This document shows, piece by piece, positions 11,508 through 22,440 of a stretch of DNA of 64,000 nt. The DNA is taken from assembly GCA_029204225.1 (NCBI GenBank), contig CM055102.1:36390585-36454584 (forward strand), read 5' to 3'. Positions within the stretch are counted from its first letter, which is position 1. Each line of letters begins with the position of its first letter. Made by a program: the position numbers and the translations under genes. The notes under the pieces were generated by a model. It had not been told where the DNA came from, searched no databases, and was given only the letters and a program-made list of their open reading frames with translations. Origin of the DNA: Diphasiastrum complanatum. Its lineage: Eukaryota > Streptophyta > Lycopodiopsida > Lycopodiales > Lycopodiaceae.

Positions 11508-12662
11508 TCATGTGCTCATATCAGCGTCTCGTTTGAAGTCATCAAGAGCGTCGTAAAAAAAGGAAAGTGCATCGAAATAGCTCTCTTCTTGAGGACCAGT
11601 CTGAAATCAAACGCACTATTTGTTAAAACTGGTCATCTATATCTCAGCTGCATTGCAAGGACCATACAGCAAGGATATAACAAGGAATATGCAGAGTAGC
11701 ATACCTTTGTCTTCAGTTGTTTGGCGCACAGCTTAGCTATGAAGTCATCTGAGAGTTCCATTCTTTTGTGAAAAACTTTCCATCTCTCTAGTACATCCTG
11801 CGCTCAGAGGATCAACGACATCAGAAATTTGTTCGTTCTGCGCTCTGACAGTTTTAAGCTTTGATGTTACAGACGAGTGCATGTAAGACATCGTGCTCAA
11901 ATTAAAGATTAAGAGAATTAAATAACGGAAGTCAATATTCTTTAAGCTTGAAGAGATCAGCATTGTATCACCTTCATTGCGCTGATGTAAGATAGCTTCC
12001 CCTCTCTATCAAACTGACAAAAGTTCTCCCCCTGCAAACAAAACGCCATCGGCATCATAGCATCAGATGAAAATTGCAGCGAGGCTATTGTATGCTGACG
12101 ATACGTAACAGATTACCTTAGAACAGAACGCAAAAGATTCTGAAATCTTACGAGATGAAGCAGTTCTTTGAACTCTTTCTGTATGCGGCCGATTTCTGCC
12201 TGCATCTGCGTAGAATCAAAAAACGCGCCTTCTTCTACATGCATGGCATGGCATACTGCGTGAGACAGCGAATGCTGCCTGTGTTTATTATAAGGTTCAC
12301 GCCAAACTGCTTCACATATAAAGCAATCATTAGTCTTTCTCTCAAAATCTAGATAAAAATTTCAAATTTATTATAAGGTTCACGCCAAACTGCTTCACAT
12401 ATTAAGCAATCATTAGTCTTTCTCTCAAAATCTAGATAAAAATTTCAAAGAGCATCAATTTCAGATAGATGTAAGCACCTAGAACAGAGCGTCCTCCAAC
12501 GAAGTGCTTGCCACTACACAAGATTATCCGTTCACACCCTCCTTTGTGGCTCTTCGACGTTGGTTGAGCAGAGTAAGAAACAGCTTGTTTTTGGTGGATG
12601 CACGCACTGAAAGATACAGCATGAGCCATATGTCCTCCAGCTCACTCCTCCATGAATCAAAC
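11508..12662 (-). CDS. multi-exon gene of unknown function, 3' part (five exons seen)
   Basis: The gene is invisible as one long frame and was found from splice signals. Minus-strand exons are 12662-12538, 12234-12152, 12031-11972, 11797-11705 and 11600-11508. Donors are G|GTGTGA, C|GTAAGA, G|GTGATA and G|GTATGC; acceptors are AAAG (weakest), TGTAG, TTGCAG, CGCAG and TTTCAG. All joins keep frame (phases 1, 0, 0, 0) and give about 150 residues to a TGA. The product is hydrophilic and helical, with FDSWRSELEDIW, LLNQRRRATKE, AEIGRIQKEFKELL, an EF-hand-like FDREGKLSY, DVLERWKVFHKRM and C-terminal ALDDFKRDAD. The 5' exons were not located and may lie in 12663-15164 or be lost. I do not recognise the family; an EF-hand/coiled-coil C-terminus of LETM1-like type is only a guess. 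The intron at 12235-12537 contains an 83-bp duplication. Confidence 0.72.
12284..12449. repeat. 83-bp tandem duplication within an intron
   Basis: Two almost identical copies start at 12284 and 12367 (TTTATTATAAGGTTCACGCC...). Both lie wholly inside the intron between exons 12538-12662 and 12152-12234. The near-identity suggests a recent event. Confidence 0.9.
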
Positions 12663-12729
12663 CTTTCGAGTGTTGGATGGAGAAAGACCAGCAGACAGAC
12701 AAGGAAGGATGTAGTCTTTATGAGCTCTG

Positions 12730-12975
12730 AGGACGTATATTACAGACAGACAAAAGCTCTACGAAAAATTACAATTAAGGATGCAGCCTTTTTGGAGATG
12801 TATGTTACAGACAGACAAAAGCTTTATACAAAGTTACAAGGAAGGATGAAGCCTTCCTGAAGACGTATATTACAGACAGACTAAAGCTTTATACAAAGTT
12901 ACAAGGAAGGATGAAGCCTTCCTGAAGACGTATATTACAGACAGACAAAAGCTTTATAAAAAGTTACAAGGGTGG
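12730..12975. repeat. 65-bp tandem array, about four units
   Basis: TACAGACAGAC recurs at 12741, 12806, 12871 and 12936, exactly 65 bp apart, with GGAAGGATGAAGCCTTCCTG between later units. The core AAGGATGAAGCCTTCC is itself nearly self-complementary. It lies just upstream (minus strand) of the first exon seen of the multi-exon gene. Confidence 0.9.
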
Positions 12976-13742
12976 GGAAACGTTGAGTTGAAGGACCAGG
13001 TCATATTCTTACCCACCAAACATCAATGCGCAGATTCCCAGCTAGCTTTCGATTCTGTCTTTTAGCGTTTCCTTCTCCTTCACATTTTGGGTTGGAATTG
13101 GCCATAGCTAGACCATAGCACAGTCAATATATGAATAGAGCGTGATATTGGTGGACGTTCTTTGAAATTTCCACGCAATATGCATCCGATCCTTGTAAGT
13201 TGTTTCCTCAGCAAGAGTCATATTCTCATTGTATAATTTTGCGTGTTGATGTTGGTCAACCCAGGTCCCATGCCCCCCAACCCTTTCAACTTTTAAGTTC
13301 ACTCCCCCATACACTTAGGTCGGTGCTTGGGAACCTATTTTTAGTTCAAAAGCATGCATTTTTAAAGCTTCTTGGACTTTTGAATACTATTACTCATAAA
13401 AGGGCTTATATGCATATATAAAAAATCATCAATTTTCATGATGTCTATTTTAAGAAAATAATGTTGATTTCATTCTACACTTTGGCAGTTTGGTTTTCCC
13501 GAGCGCTGACTTAAGTGGACCCAATTTACTACTATATTTTAACATGTTACTACACGTAGCAAGATATTTCATCATGTTACCACTATATATATATATATGT
13601 ATATGTATATCCCATTTATAGTTGATGCCCATAAGGTAGTTCATGTAATGGGTGCACAAATTAAATTCAGGCACCATTTGAACCACTAGTTAGTGTGCTG
13701 GATGGGCAATGACTGAATTCATGCCCCCATTGGTTTTATATT
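12976..13742. other. intergenic or intronic DNA with an AT microsatellite
   Basis: On the minus strand an ATG near 13113 opens a frame of about 31 codons ending at a GTAAGA donor-like site. It could be a first exon of the gene above, but its phase does not match the next exon seen. An (AT)n tract lies at about 13582-13610. Nothing else is supported. Confidence 0.35.
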
Positions 13743-13943
13743 TTGAGTAAGAAAACATTCTATGAGATGCTCTCTAAGACAATGTCCATATGGCTTGAGG
13801 AATTTTTTTTGTCAAAAATAATCTATGACACGCTCTCTAAGACAATGCCCATATGGCTAAAGGAAAAAAATTTGTTAAAAAAAATCTATGAGACATTCTC
13901 TAAGACAATGCCCATATGGCTAAAGGACCTTGTGAGCTTTTAA
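13743..13943 (+). repeat. 63-bp tandem repeat, in frame as a 21-residue repeat
   Basis: TCTCTAAGAC begins at 13771, 13834 and 13897, exactly 63 bp apart. As 63 is a multiple of three and the units lack stops, a 66-codon plus frame reads SKTMPIWL three times. There is no promoter evidence, domain or partner exon, so expression is doubtful. Confidence 0.6.
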
Positions 13944-15164
13944 TAAATGTGTGAGCTTTATTTCACACTTTGGGAATTTCATTCACCTTAGAAGCTTCAT
14001 TTAGTTGTTTAAGTTTACTATAGGTGGGGGCCACTATCTACTTTAAGTGTCAATAATTTAAATGAAATATGTTAACCCTAACTTTGAGTGAGGCCACCAT
14101 CTACCACATTAGTTAGGCGAGTAGGTGCCTTTTTAACCCCTCCTAACATGTGGGCCCCCAATTTCAAGTCTTAATCCCTAGGACCAAGTGTAAATAATAC
14201 CTCACTACTCCAATAAGTGGTGAAATGGTCTGAACTTTATCCTTGACATCGTGAGTTTGACATGCAAGAAAGAAAAAGGTCTACAAGAAAAAGACTTATC
14301 ATTAAAAGGACTTAATTGTGTCCTCCACCACATCACCTTGAATAGTTGGATACGCAGCTTACCTTAAGGGTGGAATCAAACTATCAGACTAGACTACCAA
14401 CAAGTCCCTTTTCCTGGTCCTTTCACTTGCCACCCATTTTTAGAATCTTGGCAAGTGAGTTGACGTGCAATTAACCACCCCCACTTCACATTCAGTTGGG
14501 GTTAAATGAAGGGCTACAATATGATTGACCCATTTGGATTTTTACATACGATTGGTCCATTTTATTTAAGGTGTTGTGTTTTGAAATGCTAGTATGAAAC
14601 TTTTCATGTTAAAAGGTTGAAGGGTGGTCTAAGGTTTTTTTTCAAGCAAACACCTATGAAAGGTCAAAATTGAAATGCATTTCATTGAAAGGAATATTGG
14701 TATTGAAGGATTAAAAAAACTTCAAAATGCAGGCCAACATGCCAAGGGACACTGGCTGGCCCAAAAAATGGATTTTACTTGCCCTTATGTGGCAGTGGGT
14801 CCCTGGCATGTCATCTGCCACAGTGGCAAGTGGACCACTAGGAGAGCTCTATTCTAAATTTTGGACTTACCGGACATGTAGTGTGAAATGGACCTAAGTT
14901 GTGGCAATGGAAACTTTAGCTAAAATCCTAGTGTACTCATGGAATAAGGACATCTAGGAGACCAAACAAGTTTGAAATTGGCTTGGCCTAAAATTCTGGA
15001 TGTATAATGTAAAGATTGGACATATTGATGCACACTTCAAAGTAAAACCACTTCAATCACGAAGGCCTTGCCATAATAATGGTAATTATATTTTCTTTAG
15101 TCACCATTCCTACTAAATATTTTTGTTAAAAATCAACACAAAAGCTCACTTACAATGGCCAAGA
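13944..15164. other. intergenic DNA, no gene recognised
   Basis: AT-rich sequence with no convincing exon on either strand and no recognisable transposon. It ends at the target duplication of the family-A element. Confidence 0.5.
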
Positions 15165-15169
15165 GTGAT

Positions 15170-16415
15170 TGTTGTAAAGCTACCTTCACAAGCTTTACTT
15201 TCAGCGCCATCGGCGCCAGCTATGTCCCCGACGCCAGCAGCTCTCCTGCTGCTCCCGGCGCCAAAGGTGTCGGCGCCGCTCCCGGCGCCACAGTGACCAA
15301 AATCCAGCCGGCGCCAAGTTCCTATGGCTGAAAATCTTTGATCGGTTCTAGCGGAGTCCAGAGAGCTCAGATCGATGTGCAATCACCTCACACGATCTAG
15401 TCATGATTAAAGGAAGCCTGGGGATCAATAAAATCTAGAGAGAGAAAATGACTTTCTAGAAAGAGAAAATCCTAGAGAGAGAAAAAACGTGCTTTACTAG
15501 CTTGGGTAGAGTGCTTGGTATGAGGGGGGTGCCGAATCACACCAATACTATAGGGGAGTGCGGGTTGCGACTCAGGGCGAGCTCCAACCAAGTCTCAGCC
15601 TCCCTTGCTGGAATGTTGTCATGGCTCTCGCCTTGGCATGCTAGCGCCCCGGAGACTAGGGTCGGTCACACACTTGAAATGTAACCTTCTCAGATTTATC
15701 AATAAAGTGGGATTTTCCTCAAACTGACTCTGATTACCTTCTGGGTTTCAATGTTCGGTAAAAGCGCCAGTTGTAAGGCCGCTTTCAAATTTTTTTAACT
15801 TGGCACATAGCTGAGGGTCGTATCCCGGGACGCCAGCGGTATGCCGTCGGGATCATTCGGTCCGTGGCGCCAGCGGTATGCTGTCGGGATCATTTGGTCC
15901 AGGAACTGGTTGTTGCCATATCTGTCGCGGCTTGTGGTTCTGAGTGTTCCTTGCATGAACGTAAATGGGTTAAGCTCTTGGGGAACGGGCTTTAACCTGT
16001 CGGCTGAGTTGGATGGCTTGCTTGGGTGGATGTTACCTGTTTATGGCTGCCCAGTCTGGCGTGGCGCCAGGTTGGCTTCCAGCGCTCGTGACGAAGCTTT
16101 CAGTTGGTTAAGTCTGATGTAAGTCAGACCGCTTGCTTGGAATGGATGTTACTCGTTTGTAACGAAGCTTCGAGTTGGTTAAGTTTGATGTATGTCGGGC
16201 GGCTTGCTTGGAGGGAAGTCACCCACGTCAGGACCCCCGATCTGGCATGGCGCCAGGTTGGATCTCAATGTTGGTTTTCGGAACTTCAAGTTGGTTAAGT
16301 CTGATCGTTGTTGGCGAGTTGGCTGCTTGTATGTCAAGTGGGTTTGGATGGCAATAGTTGAAGGCTGAGAAGCTAAGTCGTGGTTCCCGGCTCCCTTTGG
16401 GATGCCTGCGCTACA
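15170..16415 (+). repeat. family-A 5' LTR
   Basis: It starts TGTTGTAAAG and ends CTACA, next to the primer site. In order it holds a terminal inverted repeat (arm TTGTAAAG, loop, CTTCACAA here), a GGCGCC array, repeated TCTAGAGAGAGAAAA-like motifs near 15434-15487, a conserved CACCAATACTATAGGGGAG block and an AATAAA near 15700, which probably marks the R region. Confidence 0.92.
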
Positions 16416-16417
16416 TG

Positions 16418-16429
16418 TGGTATCAGAGC
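16418..16429 (+). promoter_or_regulatory. primer binding site, initiator-Met tRNA
   Basis: TGGTATCAGAGC, two bases after the LTR end, is the standard complement to the 3' end of plant initiator methionyl-tRNA. The same site occurs at 33265 and 38825, and with one change (TATCAAAGC) at 30248. Confidence 0.95.
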
Positions 16430-16499
16430 CGACTAGCCGGTCAGCTATGCGGATCTCACGGAAATGGCCACGGTTTGGGGTTCATCAAGACAACTATTG

Positions 16500-16900
16500 T
16501 GCAAGGTGCTGCCCACAGTGTACGCACGGGTGCGTCCACGGTCGGGGTGGTCGGCAGAACGGGGGACTTGATGAGTCAAGGTGCTGCCCTTGAGGTGTAA
16601 GTACGGTCAGTTCTCGCAGTTCGGGCCTGGCGTTGTCTGCACGTAGGACGGATGAGGCAAAGTGCTGCCTAGGGACGTGAAAGCACGGTCTGTACCTTGT
16701 GGGGTGCGGGGCGACATATTCGAACTATACGGGTTTACCATTGATACAGAGATGCTACTCGAATTCGGGTGTAAAGCACGGGTGGTTAGCTGCCGGTGCG
16801 GGATAGCTGTCGATCGTTTAGCTATAAGGGCTATCGACCAAAAAGTGGTGGGGCGTGACTGAGGCAATGTGCTGCTTAATGGTAAAAGCACGGATCGTTG
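16500..16900 (+). other. structured leader with repeated GTGCT...AGCAC units
   Basis: Units of the form CAAxGTGCTGCC...GTGAAAGCACGG occur near 16506, 16581, 16662, 16754 and 16869. GTGCT and AGCAC can pair as short stems. The same five units lie at matching spacings in family B (38913-39298) and in the copies at 30330-30720 and 33350-33740. The conserved position after the primer site suggests an RNA role such as packaging or dimerisation (inference). Confidence 0.6.
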
Positions 16901-17157
16901 GAGGGGTGTCCTATGTGGGCTGATTCCGTGGGCGCGGCCAGGCAAAGGTCTGTTGGCAGGACCATCTCAAAGGGGGACCTTGTCTTTGTTACTTGTTAGT
17001 AAACCTGCCTGAGTGTCTTACTTGTACGTATTCGTGGTGAGTCTTAGTACTCGTGCTTTGCCTGGTTTGCATGATTGCTTGTGATACAAGGAGCTGATGG
17101 CTCGAGAAGGAACCTTTTGTTTTGAAGGCTGATACCATCAAACAAAGAGGACTACAG

Positions 17158-17532
17158 AATCTGTGGGGCGGATTTGCAGTTCAAGTACTCACACGTGAAC
17201 GACAACGAAACGACTCAATGTTTGCAAAGGATGGATGGCTAGCCTGTTTCTTGGGTTAGTTTCATTTGCGACAACGCCCACCAGACGCAAGCAGGAAGTC
17301 AAAAGTTGGAAAAGGCCATTTTAGGGGAGATCTTCTATGGAGCAGTTGGTCTTCATTTTGGGACGGCCACCTTCGGAACTGAAACTCACTGAGCATGGGC
17401 GATATCCAGAATCTGTGCGGCGGATTTGCAGTTCAAATACTCACACGTGAACGACAACGAAATGACTCAATGTTTGCAAAGGATGGATGGCTAGCCTGTT
17501 TCTTGGGTTAGTTTCATTTGCGACAACGCCCA
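17158..17532 (+). repeat. first unit and start of second unit of a 252-bp internal duplication
   Basis: AATCTGTG at 17158 recurs at 17410 and the sequence in between repeats. The second unit is interrupted at 17533 by the solo LTR and resumes at 18751. The element at 33263-35810 has the same duplication (34018 and 34269), while the copy at 31000-31250 has one unit. Confidence 0.8.
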
Positions 17533-18750
17533 TGTAGTGCAGGCATCCCAAAGGGAGCCGGGAACCACGACTTAGCTTCCCAGCCTTCAACTCTTGCCAT
17601 CCGAACCCACTTGACATACAAGCAGCCAACTCGCCAACAACGATCAGACTTAACCAACTTGAAGTTCCAAAAACCAACATTGAGATCCAACCTGGCGCCA
17701 TGCCAAATCGGGGGTCCCGACGTGGGTGACTTCCCTCCAAGCAAGCCGCCCGACATACATCAAACTTAACCAACTCGAAGCTTCGTTACAAACGAGTAAC
17801 ATCCAATCCAAGCAAGCGGTCTGACTTACATCAGACTTAACCAACTGAAAGCTTCGTCACGAGCGCTGGAAGCCAACCTGGCGCCACGCCAGACTGGACA
17901 GCCATAAACAGGTAACATCCACCCAAGCAAGCCATCCAACTCAGCCGACAGGTTAGAGCCCATTCCCCAAGAGCTTAACCCATTCACGTTCATGCAAGGA
18001 ATACTCAGAACCACAAGCCGCGACAGATATGGCAACAACCAGTTCCTGGACCAAATGGTCCCGACATCATACCGCTGGCGCCACGGACCGAATGGTCCCG
18101 ACGGCATACCGCTGGCGTCCCGGGATACGACCCTCAGCTATGTGCCAAGTTAAAAATTTTGAAAGCGGCCTTACAACTGGCGCTTTTACCGAACATTGAA
18201 ACCCAGAAGGTAATCAGAGTCAGTTTGAGGAAAATCCCACTTTATTGATAAATCTGAGAAAGTTACATTTCAAGTGTGTGACCGACCCTAGTCTCCGGGG
18301 CGCTAGCATGCCAAGGCGAGAGCCATGACAACATTCCAGCAAGGGAGGCTGAGACTTGGTTGGAGCTCGCCCTGAGTCGCAACCCGCACTCCCCTATAGT
18401 ATTGGTGTGATTCGGCACCTCCCCTCATACCAAGCACTCTACCCAAGCTGGTAAAGCACGTTTTTCTCTCTCTAGGATTTTCTCTTTCTAGAAAGTCATT
18501 TTCTCTCTCTAGATTTTATTGATCCCCAGGCTTCCTTTAATCATGCCTAGATCGTGTGAGGTGATTGCACATCGATCTGAGCTCTCTGGACTTCGCTAGA
18601 ACCGATCAAAGATTTTCAGCCATAGGAACTTGGCGCCGGCTGGATTCTGGTCACAGTGGCGCCGGGAGCAGCAGGGGCGCTGCTGGCGCCGGGGACATAG
18701 CTGGCGCCGATGGCGCCGGAAGTAAAGCTTGTAAAGGTAGCTTTACAACA
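17533..18750 (-). mobile_element. nested solo family-A LTR, inverted, GCCCA target duplication
   Basis: A 1218-bp LTR lies in reverse orientation inside the element (TGTAGTGCAGGCATCCC... to ...GCTTTACAACA). It is flanked by a perfect 5-bp duplication, GCCCA at 17528-17532 and 18751-18755. No internal region accompanies it, so it is a product of LTR-LTR recombination after insertion. Confidence 0.95.
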
Positions 18751-18755
18751 GCCCA

Positions 18756-20214
18756 CCAGACGCAAGCAGGAAGTCAAAAGTTGGAAAGGGCAATTTCAGG
18801 GGAGATCTTCTATAGCAGTTGGTCTTCATTTTGGGACGGCCACCTCGGAACTGAAACTCACTGAGCATGGGTGATATCCAGTATCAGTTGGGTTTTTCCT
18901 CAAAGGGGAGAAGACTAGGATCCTCTTCAGAGATTGGCAACAAGTTGGATCGAGCCATAATCCTAGCAGATGGGAAGCAAAGTGTTGGAAAGGCTTTTTG
19001 TCCAAAGAACTCTACTCTAAGTCTGATCAGCTGATTTTATAAGTGGAGGGGAACTATCACACACACCTCTCTCTTGGGGCAAATTTTGAATGAAAGTTGA
19101 TCAAAATGGGGGCAAATTCAAGGTGACCTAGCCATACTCACACGAGGAGACTGGCGAACTTTGGACCTAATAAGTTGACAACTTTTTGCTGTGGAAAGGA
19201 AAGTTTGTTATAGGCTTTCTCTGGACCAGCAATGATGAGGAAACATATGAGTACGCTAGCTTGTGTTACGTGTAAGGCAGCTGATCAATGAAGGAACTGT
19301 GAAAGTTGAGTCTTGCATGAAAGGCTTGGTATTTCGAACGGACGCTAAGGGACAGTTCGTGTTGAGATCGGATTAGTGCAAACTTTGAGTGCATGTTTCT
19401 GATTCAAAGAGAGCTACTTGAAGCCAAGCTCGATGTACACTTCTTGTTTTGACTGTGAGGCAACTGACCAGTGATGGAATTGTGAAAGTCAAGTTCTGCG
19501 CGACGGACATGGTGCTTCAAACAAAACGCGAAGAGATAGTTCGGATGCGGATCAAACTGGTGTGACCCTTTGGCTTTCCACGAGGTCAATGGTTACATTT
19601 GGGCTGATTCAAAGAGCTACTTCAAGCTAAGTGAGAGGTGCATTGCGGAGTACTCAATCTTTTCCTACCTTAAAGTGCCAAGATGGAAAAGTATCAAGAT
19701 CAGGCTGGGACAAGGAGAGAAGTCAAGGTGCAGAAGCAACAAGGCACGGAGTGGACCATAAAGTGGGCAATCAAACGATAAATCCTCCGGCTCAGGGAGC
19801 CTTGATACCTGTGCGGAACTGAACAAATCTGGAGCTCAGGGAGCTCAACACAAAGTGCATCAAGGACAAATCAGGAGCTCAAAGGAGTTCCAAAGTCGAA
19901 AGTCAAAAGCGACAGGGGCGAACATTTCAAAGAAAGGCCTCTGTCACCAATTAATAAGGTTTTCGGGTTTTACGAAAGCGATATCAAATCTACGCTTTTC
20001 CCAGACAAAGATATATTTTCAAGTTATGTAATTTTTCAATACAAAGAGCTGAGCCTCCGACTTGTGGTGTGCCAGCTTCAATGTTAATAAAAAGTGGCCA
20101 GTAAATTGAGTATTGTGCCAAGTAGCTTAAATGTATAGTCATTTTAATTGGGAGACACCTTTACTTTAATCTGACATCTGATGAGGACATCAGATTTTAT
20201 AAAGGTGGGGTGGA
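18756..20214 (+). other. family-A internal region, 3' half, non-coding
   Basis: It continues the internal sequence after the nested LTR. Frames of about 60 codons (19570-19761) recur in the copy at 35205 but show no domain. Near the end a perfect stem-loop, ATCTGATG-AGGA-CATCAGAT (20176-20195), precedes the polypurine tract AAAGGTGGGGTGGA (20201-20214). Confidence 0.75.
20176..20195 (+). promoter_or_regulatory. 8-bp stem, 4-nt loop hairpin before the polypurine tract
   Basis: ATCTGATG and CATCAGAT pair around AGGA. The same hairpin is at 35772-35791. Shorter forms are at 42196-42211 (family B) and, with a paired base change, at 36912-36927. Confidence 0.75.
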
Positions 20215-21417
20215 TGTTGTAAAGCTACCTTTACAAGCTTTACTTCCGGCGCCATCGGCGCCAGCTATGTCCCCGACGCCAGCAGCGCTCCTGCTGCTCC
20301 CGGCGCCAAAGGCGCCGGCGCCGCTCCCGGCGCCATTGTGACCAGAATCCAGCCGGCGCCAAGTTCCTATGGCTGAAAATCTTTGATCGGTTCTAGCGGA
20401 GTCCAGATTAAAGGAAGCCTAGGGATCAATAAAATATAGAGAGAGAAAATGACTTTCTAGAAAGAGAAAATCCTAGAGAGAGAAAAAACGTGCTTTACCA
20501 GCTTGGGTAGAGTGCTTGGTATGAGGGGGGGTGCCGAATCACACCAATACTATAGGGGAGTGCGGGTTGCGACTCAGGGCGAGCTCCAACCAAGTCTCAG
20601 CCTCCCTTGCTAGAATGTTGTCATGGCTCTCGCCTTGGCATGCTAGCGCCCCGGAGACTAGGGTCGGTCACACACTTGAAATGTAACCTTCTCAGATTTA
20701 TCAATAAAGTGGGATTTTCCTCAAATTGACTCTGATTACCTTCTGGGTTTCAGTGTTCGGTAAAAGCGCCAGTTGTAAGGCCGCTTTCAAATTTTTTTAA
20801 CTTGGCACATAGCTGAAGGTCATATCCCGGGACGCCAGAGGTATGCCGTCGGGACCATTCGGTCCGTGGCGCCAGCGGTATGCTGTCGGGATCATTTGGT
20901 CCAGGAACTGGTTGTTTCCATATCTGTCGCGGCTTGTGGTTCTGAGTGTTCCTTGCATGAACGTGAATGGGTTAAGCTCTTGGGGAACGGGCTCTAACCT
21001 GTTGGTTGAGTTGGATGGCTTGCTTGGGTGGATGTTACCTGTTTATGGCTGCCCAGTCTGGCGTGGCACCAGGTTGGCTTCCAGCGCTCGTGATGAAGCT
21101 TTCAGTTGGTTAAGTCTGATGTAAGTCAGACCGCTTGCTTGGAATGGATGTTACTCGTTTGTAACGAAGCTTCAAGTTGGTTAAGTTTGATGTATGTCGG
21201 GCGGCTTGCTTGGAGGGAAGTCACCCACGTCGGGACCCCCGATCTGGCATGGCGCCAGGTTGGATCTCAATGTTGGTTTTCGGAACTTCAAGTTGGTTAA
21301 GTCTGATCGTTGTTGGCGAGTTGGCTGCTTGTATGTCAAGTGGGTTTGGATGGCAATAGTTGAAGGCTGGGAAGCTAAGTCGTGGTTCCCGGCTCCCTTT
21401 GGGATGCCTGCGCTACA
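20215..21417 (+). repeat. family-A 3' LTR
   Basis: Starts TGTTGTAAAGCTACC directly after the polypurine tract and ends GCGCTACA, followed by the GTGAT duplication. The terminal inverted repeat TTGTAAAG-CTAC-CTTTACAA is perfect here. Seven GGCGCC palindromes lie between about 20249 and 20360. It is shorter than the 5' LTR by a deletion near 20406, where the AGAGCTCAGATCGATG segment is missing. Confidence 0.93.
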
Positions 21418-21422
21418 GTGAT

Positions 21423-22440
21423 CTTCAACATGGTCCATATAATAATACTCCACATTGGTGCCACGTAGCTTGCTTTCAGACATGGTAGCTTTTCACGACC
21501 TCTAAACTACTTCAAAGGCTTTTCATTGAGAGATTTCAAATTAAAAATTGGGTTCTCATTTAAGTTAGGAACAGTTCCAAATCCGTAATTGAACCAATGC
21601 TCGCATTACATGTGTGATATGGAACATTTCTAAACCACTAAAACGTACTTAAATGATGCACATTGATATAGTAGATTGTGTTAGTAGCTTCATTGAAACA
21701 ACTAGTCTGCTTGTTGATAATCATCGTTTGATGCATGAACAATCTTGTGCCCGATAGTGGTGCACAGTATTCGTGCACTATGATACCCTAATGGAAGTAA
21801 TTTTTTGAATAAAGCAACATATATTATTATACTCTAACATATTCGAACGCTTATGAAGATCAAATATAATCTAAGGAATGAATATGAAGAAATATCCGAA
21901 TGAAGACTATTTAAAGGATGTACTTTAATGAAGGACATAATGAAGCGACACAACCTTAATAAGTGGATAAGCTCGAATGAAGAATATTCTTTTGAGTTAT
22001 CCAACTAAGCAATATGCACCATGTCAACAATATATTGGTTTAGAATAAATAAGATTCTAAGATGCAGAACGACACACCTATTTGTCCAAAGGATGTGTTG
22101 AACTATGATGTTTTTCTATATCTACTTCATTCACATTCTAATGTATTATTGAGAGTTTTGCATCCTTGTCTCTGGTCAATCGTTGAAAGTGTACGTAATT
22201 TTGAGTCTAATTCTGTCGTGCACAATAGAAGACTAGATCTATATGTGCACTTTGATCTTTTGTTCAATTCTTACTGCCGTATAAAATTCGAATGATAAGA
22301 ACTAAACATTGCTCACAGTTTGAGAACGCATTTATTCGAATGTTGAAAGTGTCTTTTCTTATGGTCAGATTTTGCATTATAGAGAAATACTAGATGGATC
22401 AACCTAGAATAAAAAGAATCTGCAGTTGAATTATTTTGTA
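21423..22440. other. intergenic DNA, no gene recognised
   Basis: AT-rich sequence. A 77-codon plus frame at 22062-22295 has no recognisable domain. Nothing else is supported. Confidence 0.45.

Larger units (their letters stand above)
11230..11600 (-). repeat. 118-121-bp tandem array containing the terminal exons
   Basis: ATCAGCGTCTCG recurs at 11281, 11402 and 11520, giving periods of 121 and 118 bp. Each unit contains an intron end, an exon and a stop, so the duplication unit is a whole terminal-exon cassette. Confidence 0.85.
15165..21422 (+). mobile_element. complete family-A LTR element with GTGAT target duplication
   Basis: Both LTRs, primer site, polypurine tract and a perfect 5-bp target duplication (GTGAT at 15165-15169 and 21418-21422) define the element. 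The 5' LTR is 15170-16415 (1246 bp) and the 3' LTR 20215-21417 (1203 bp); both run from TGTTGTAAAG to GCGCTACA. The internal region of about 3.8 kb has no gag, protease, RT, RNase H or integrase that I can find. Removing the nested solo LTR leaves about 2.6 kb. This matches the architecture of large non-autonomous LTR derivatives (LARD-like). Confidence 0.93.

Noticed and set aside
11230-11600. CRISPR-like array
   Set aside because: The regular 118-121-bp spacing comes from duplicated exon cassettes; there are no short repeats with unique spacers, and the DNA is plant nuclear.
15841-16122. 93-codon frame present in most family-A LTR copies (also 46-327, 17826-18107, 20843-21124, 32688-32969)
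   Set aside because: Its recurrence follows from the LTR being repeated. It has no domain, spans LTR sequence with its own conserved blocks, and the copy at 43328 is shortened without consequence.
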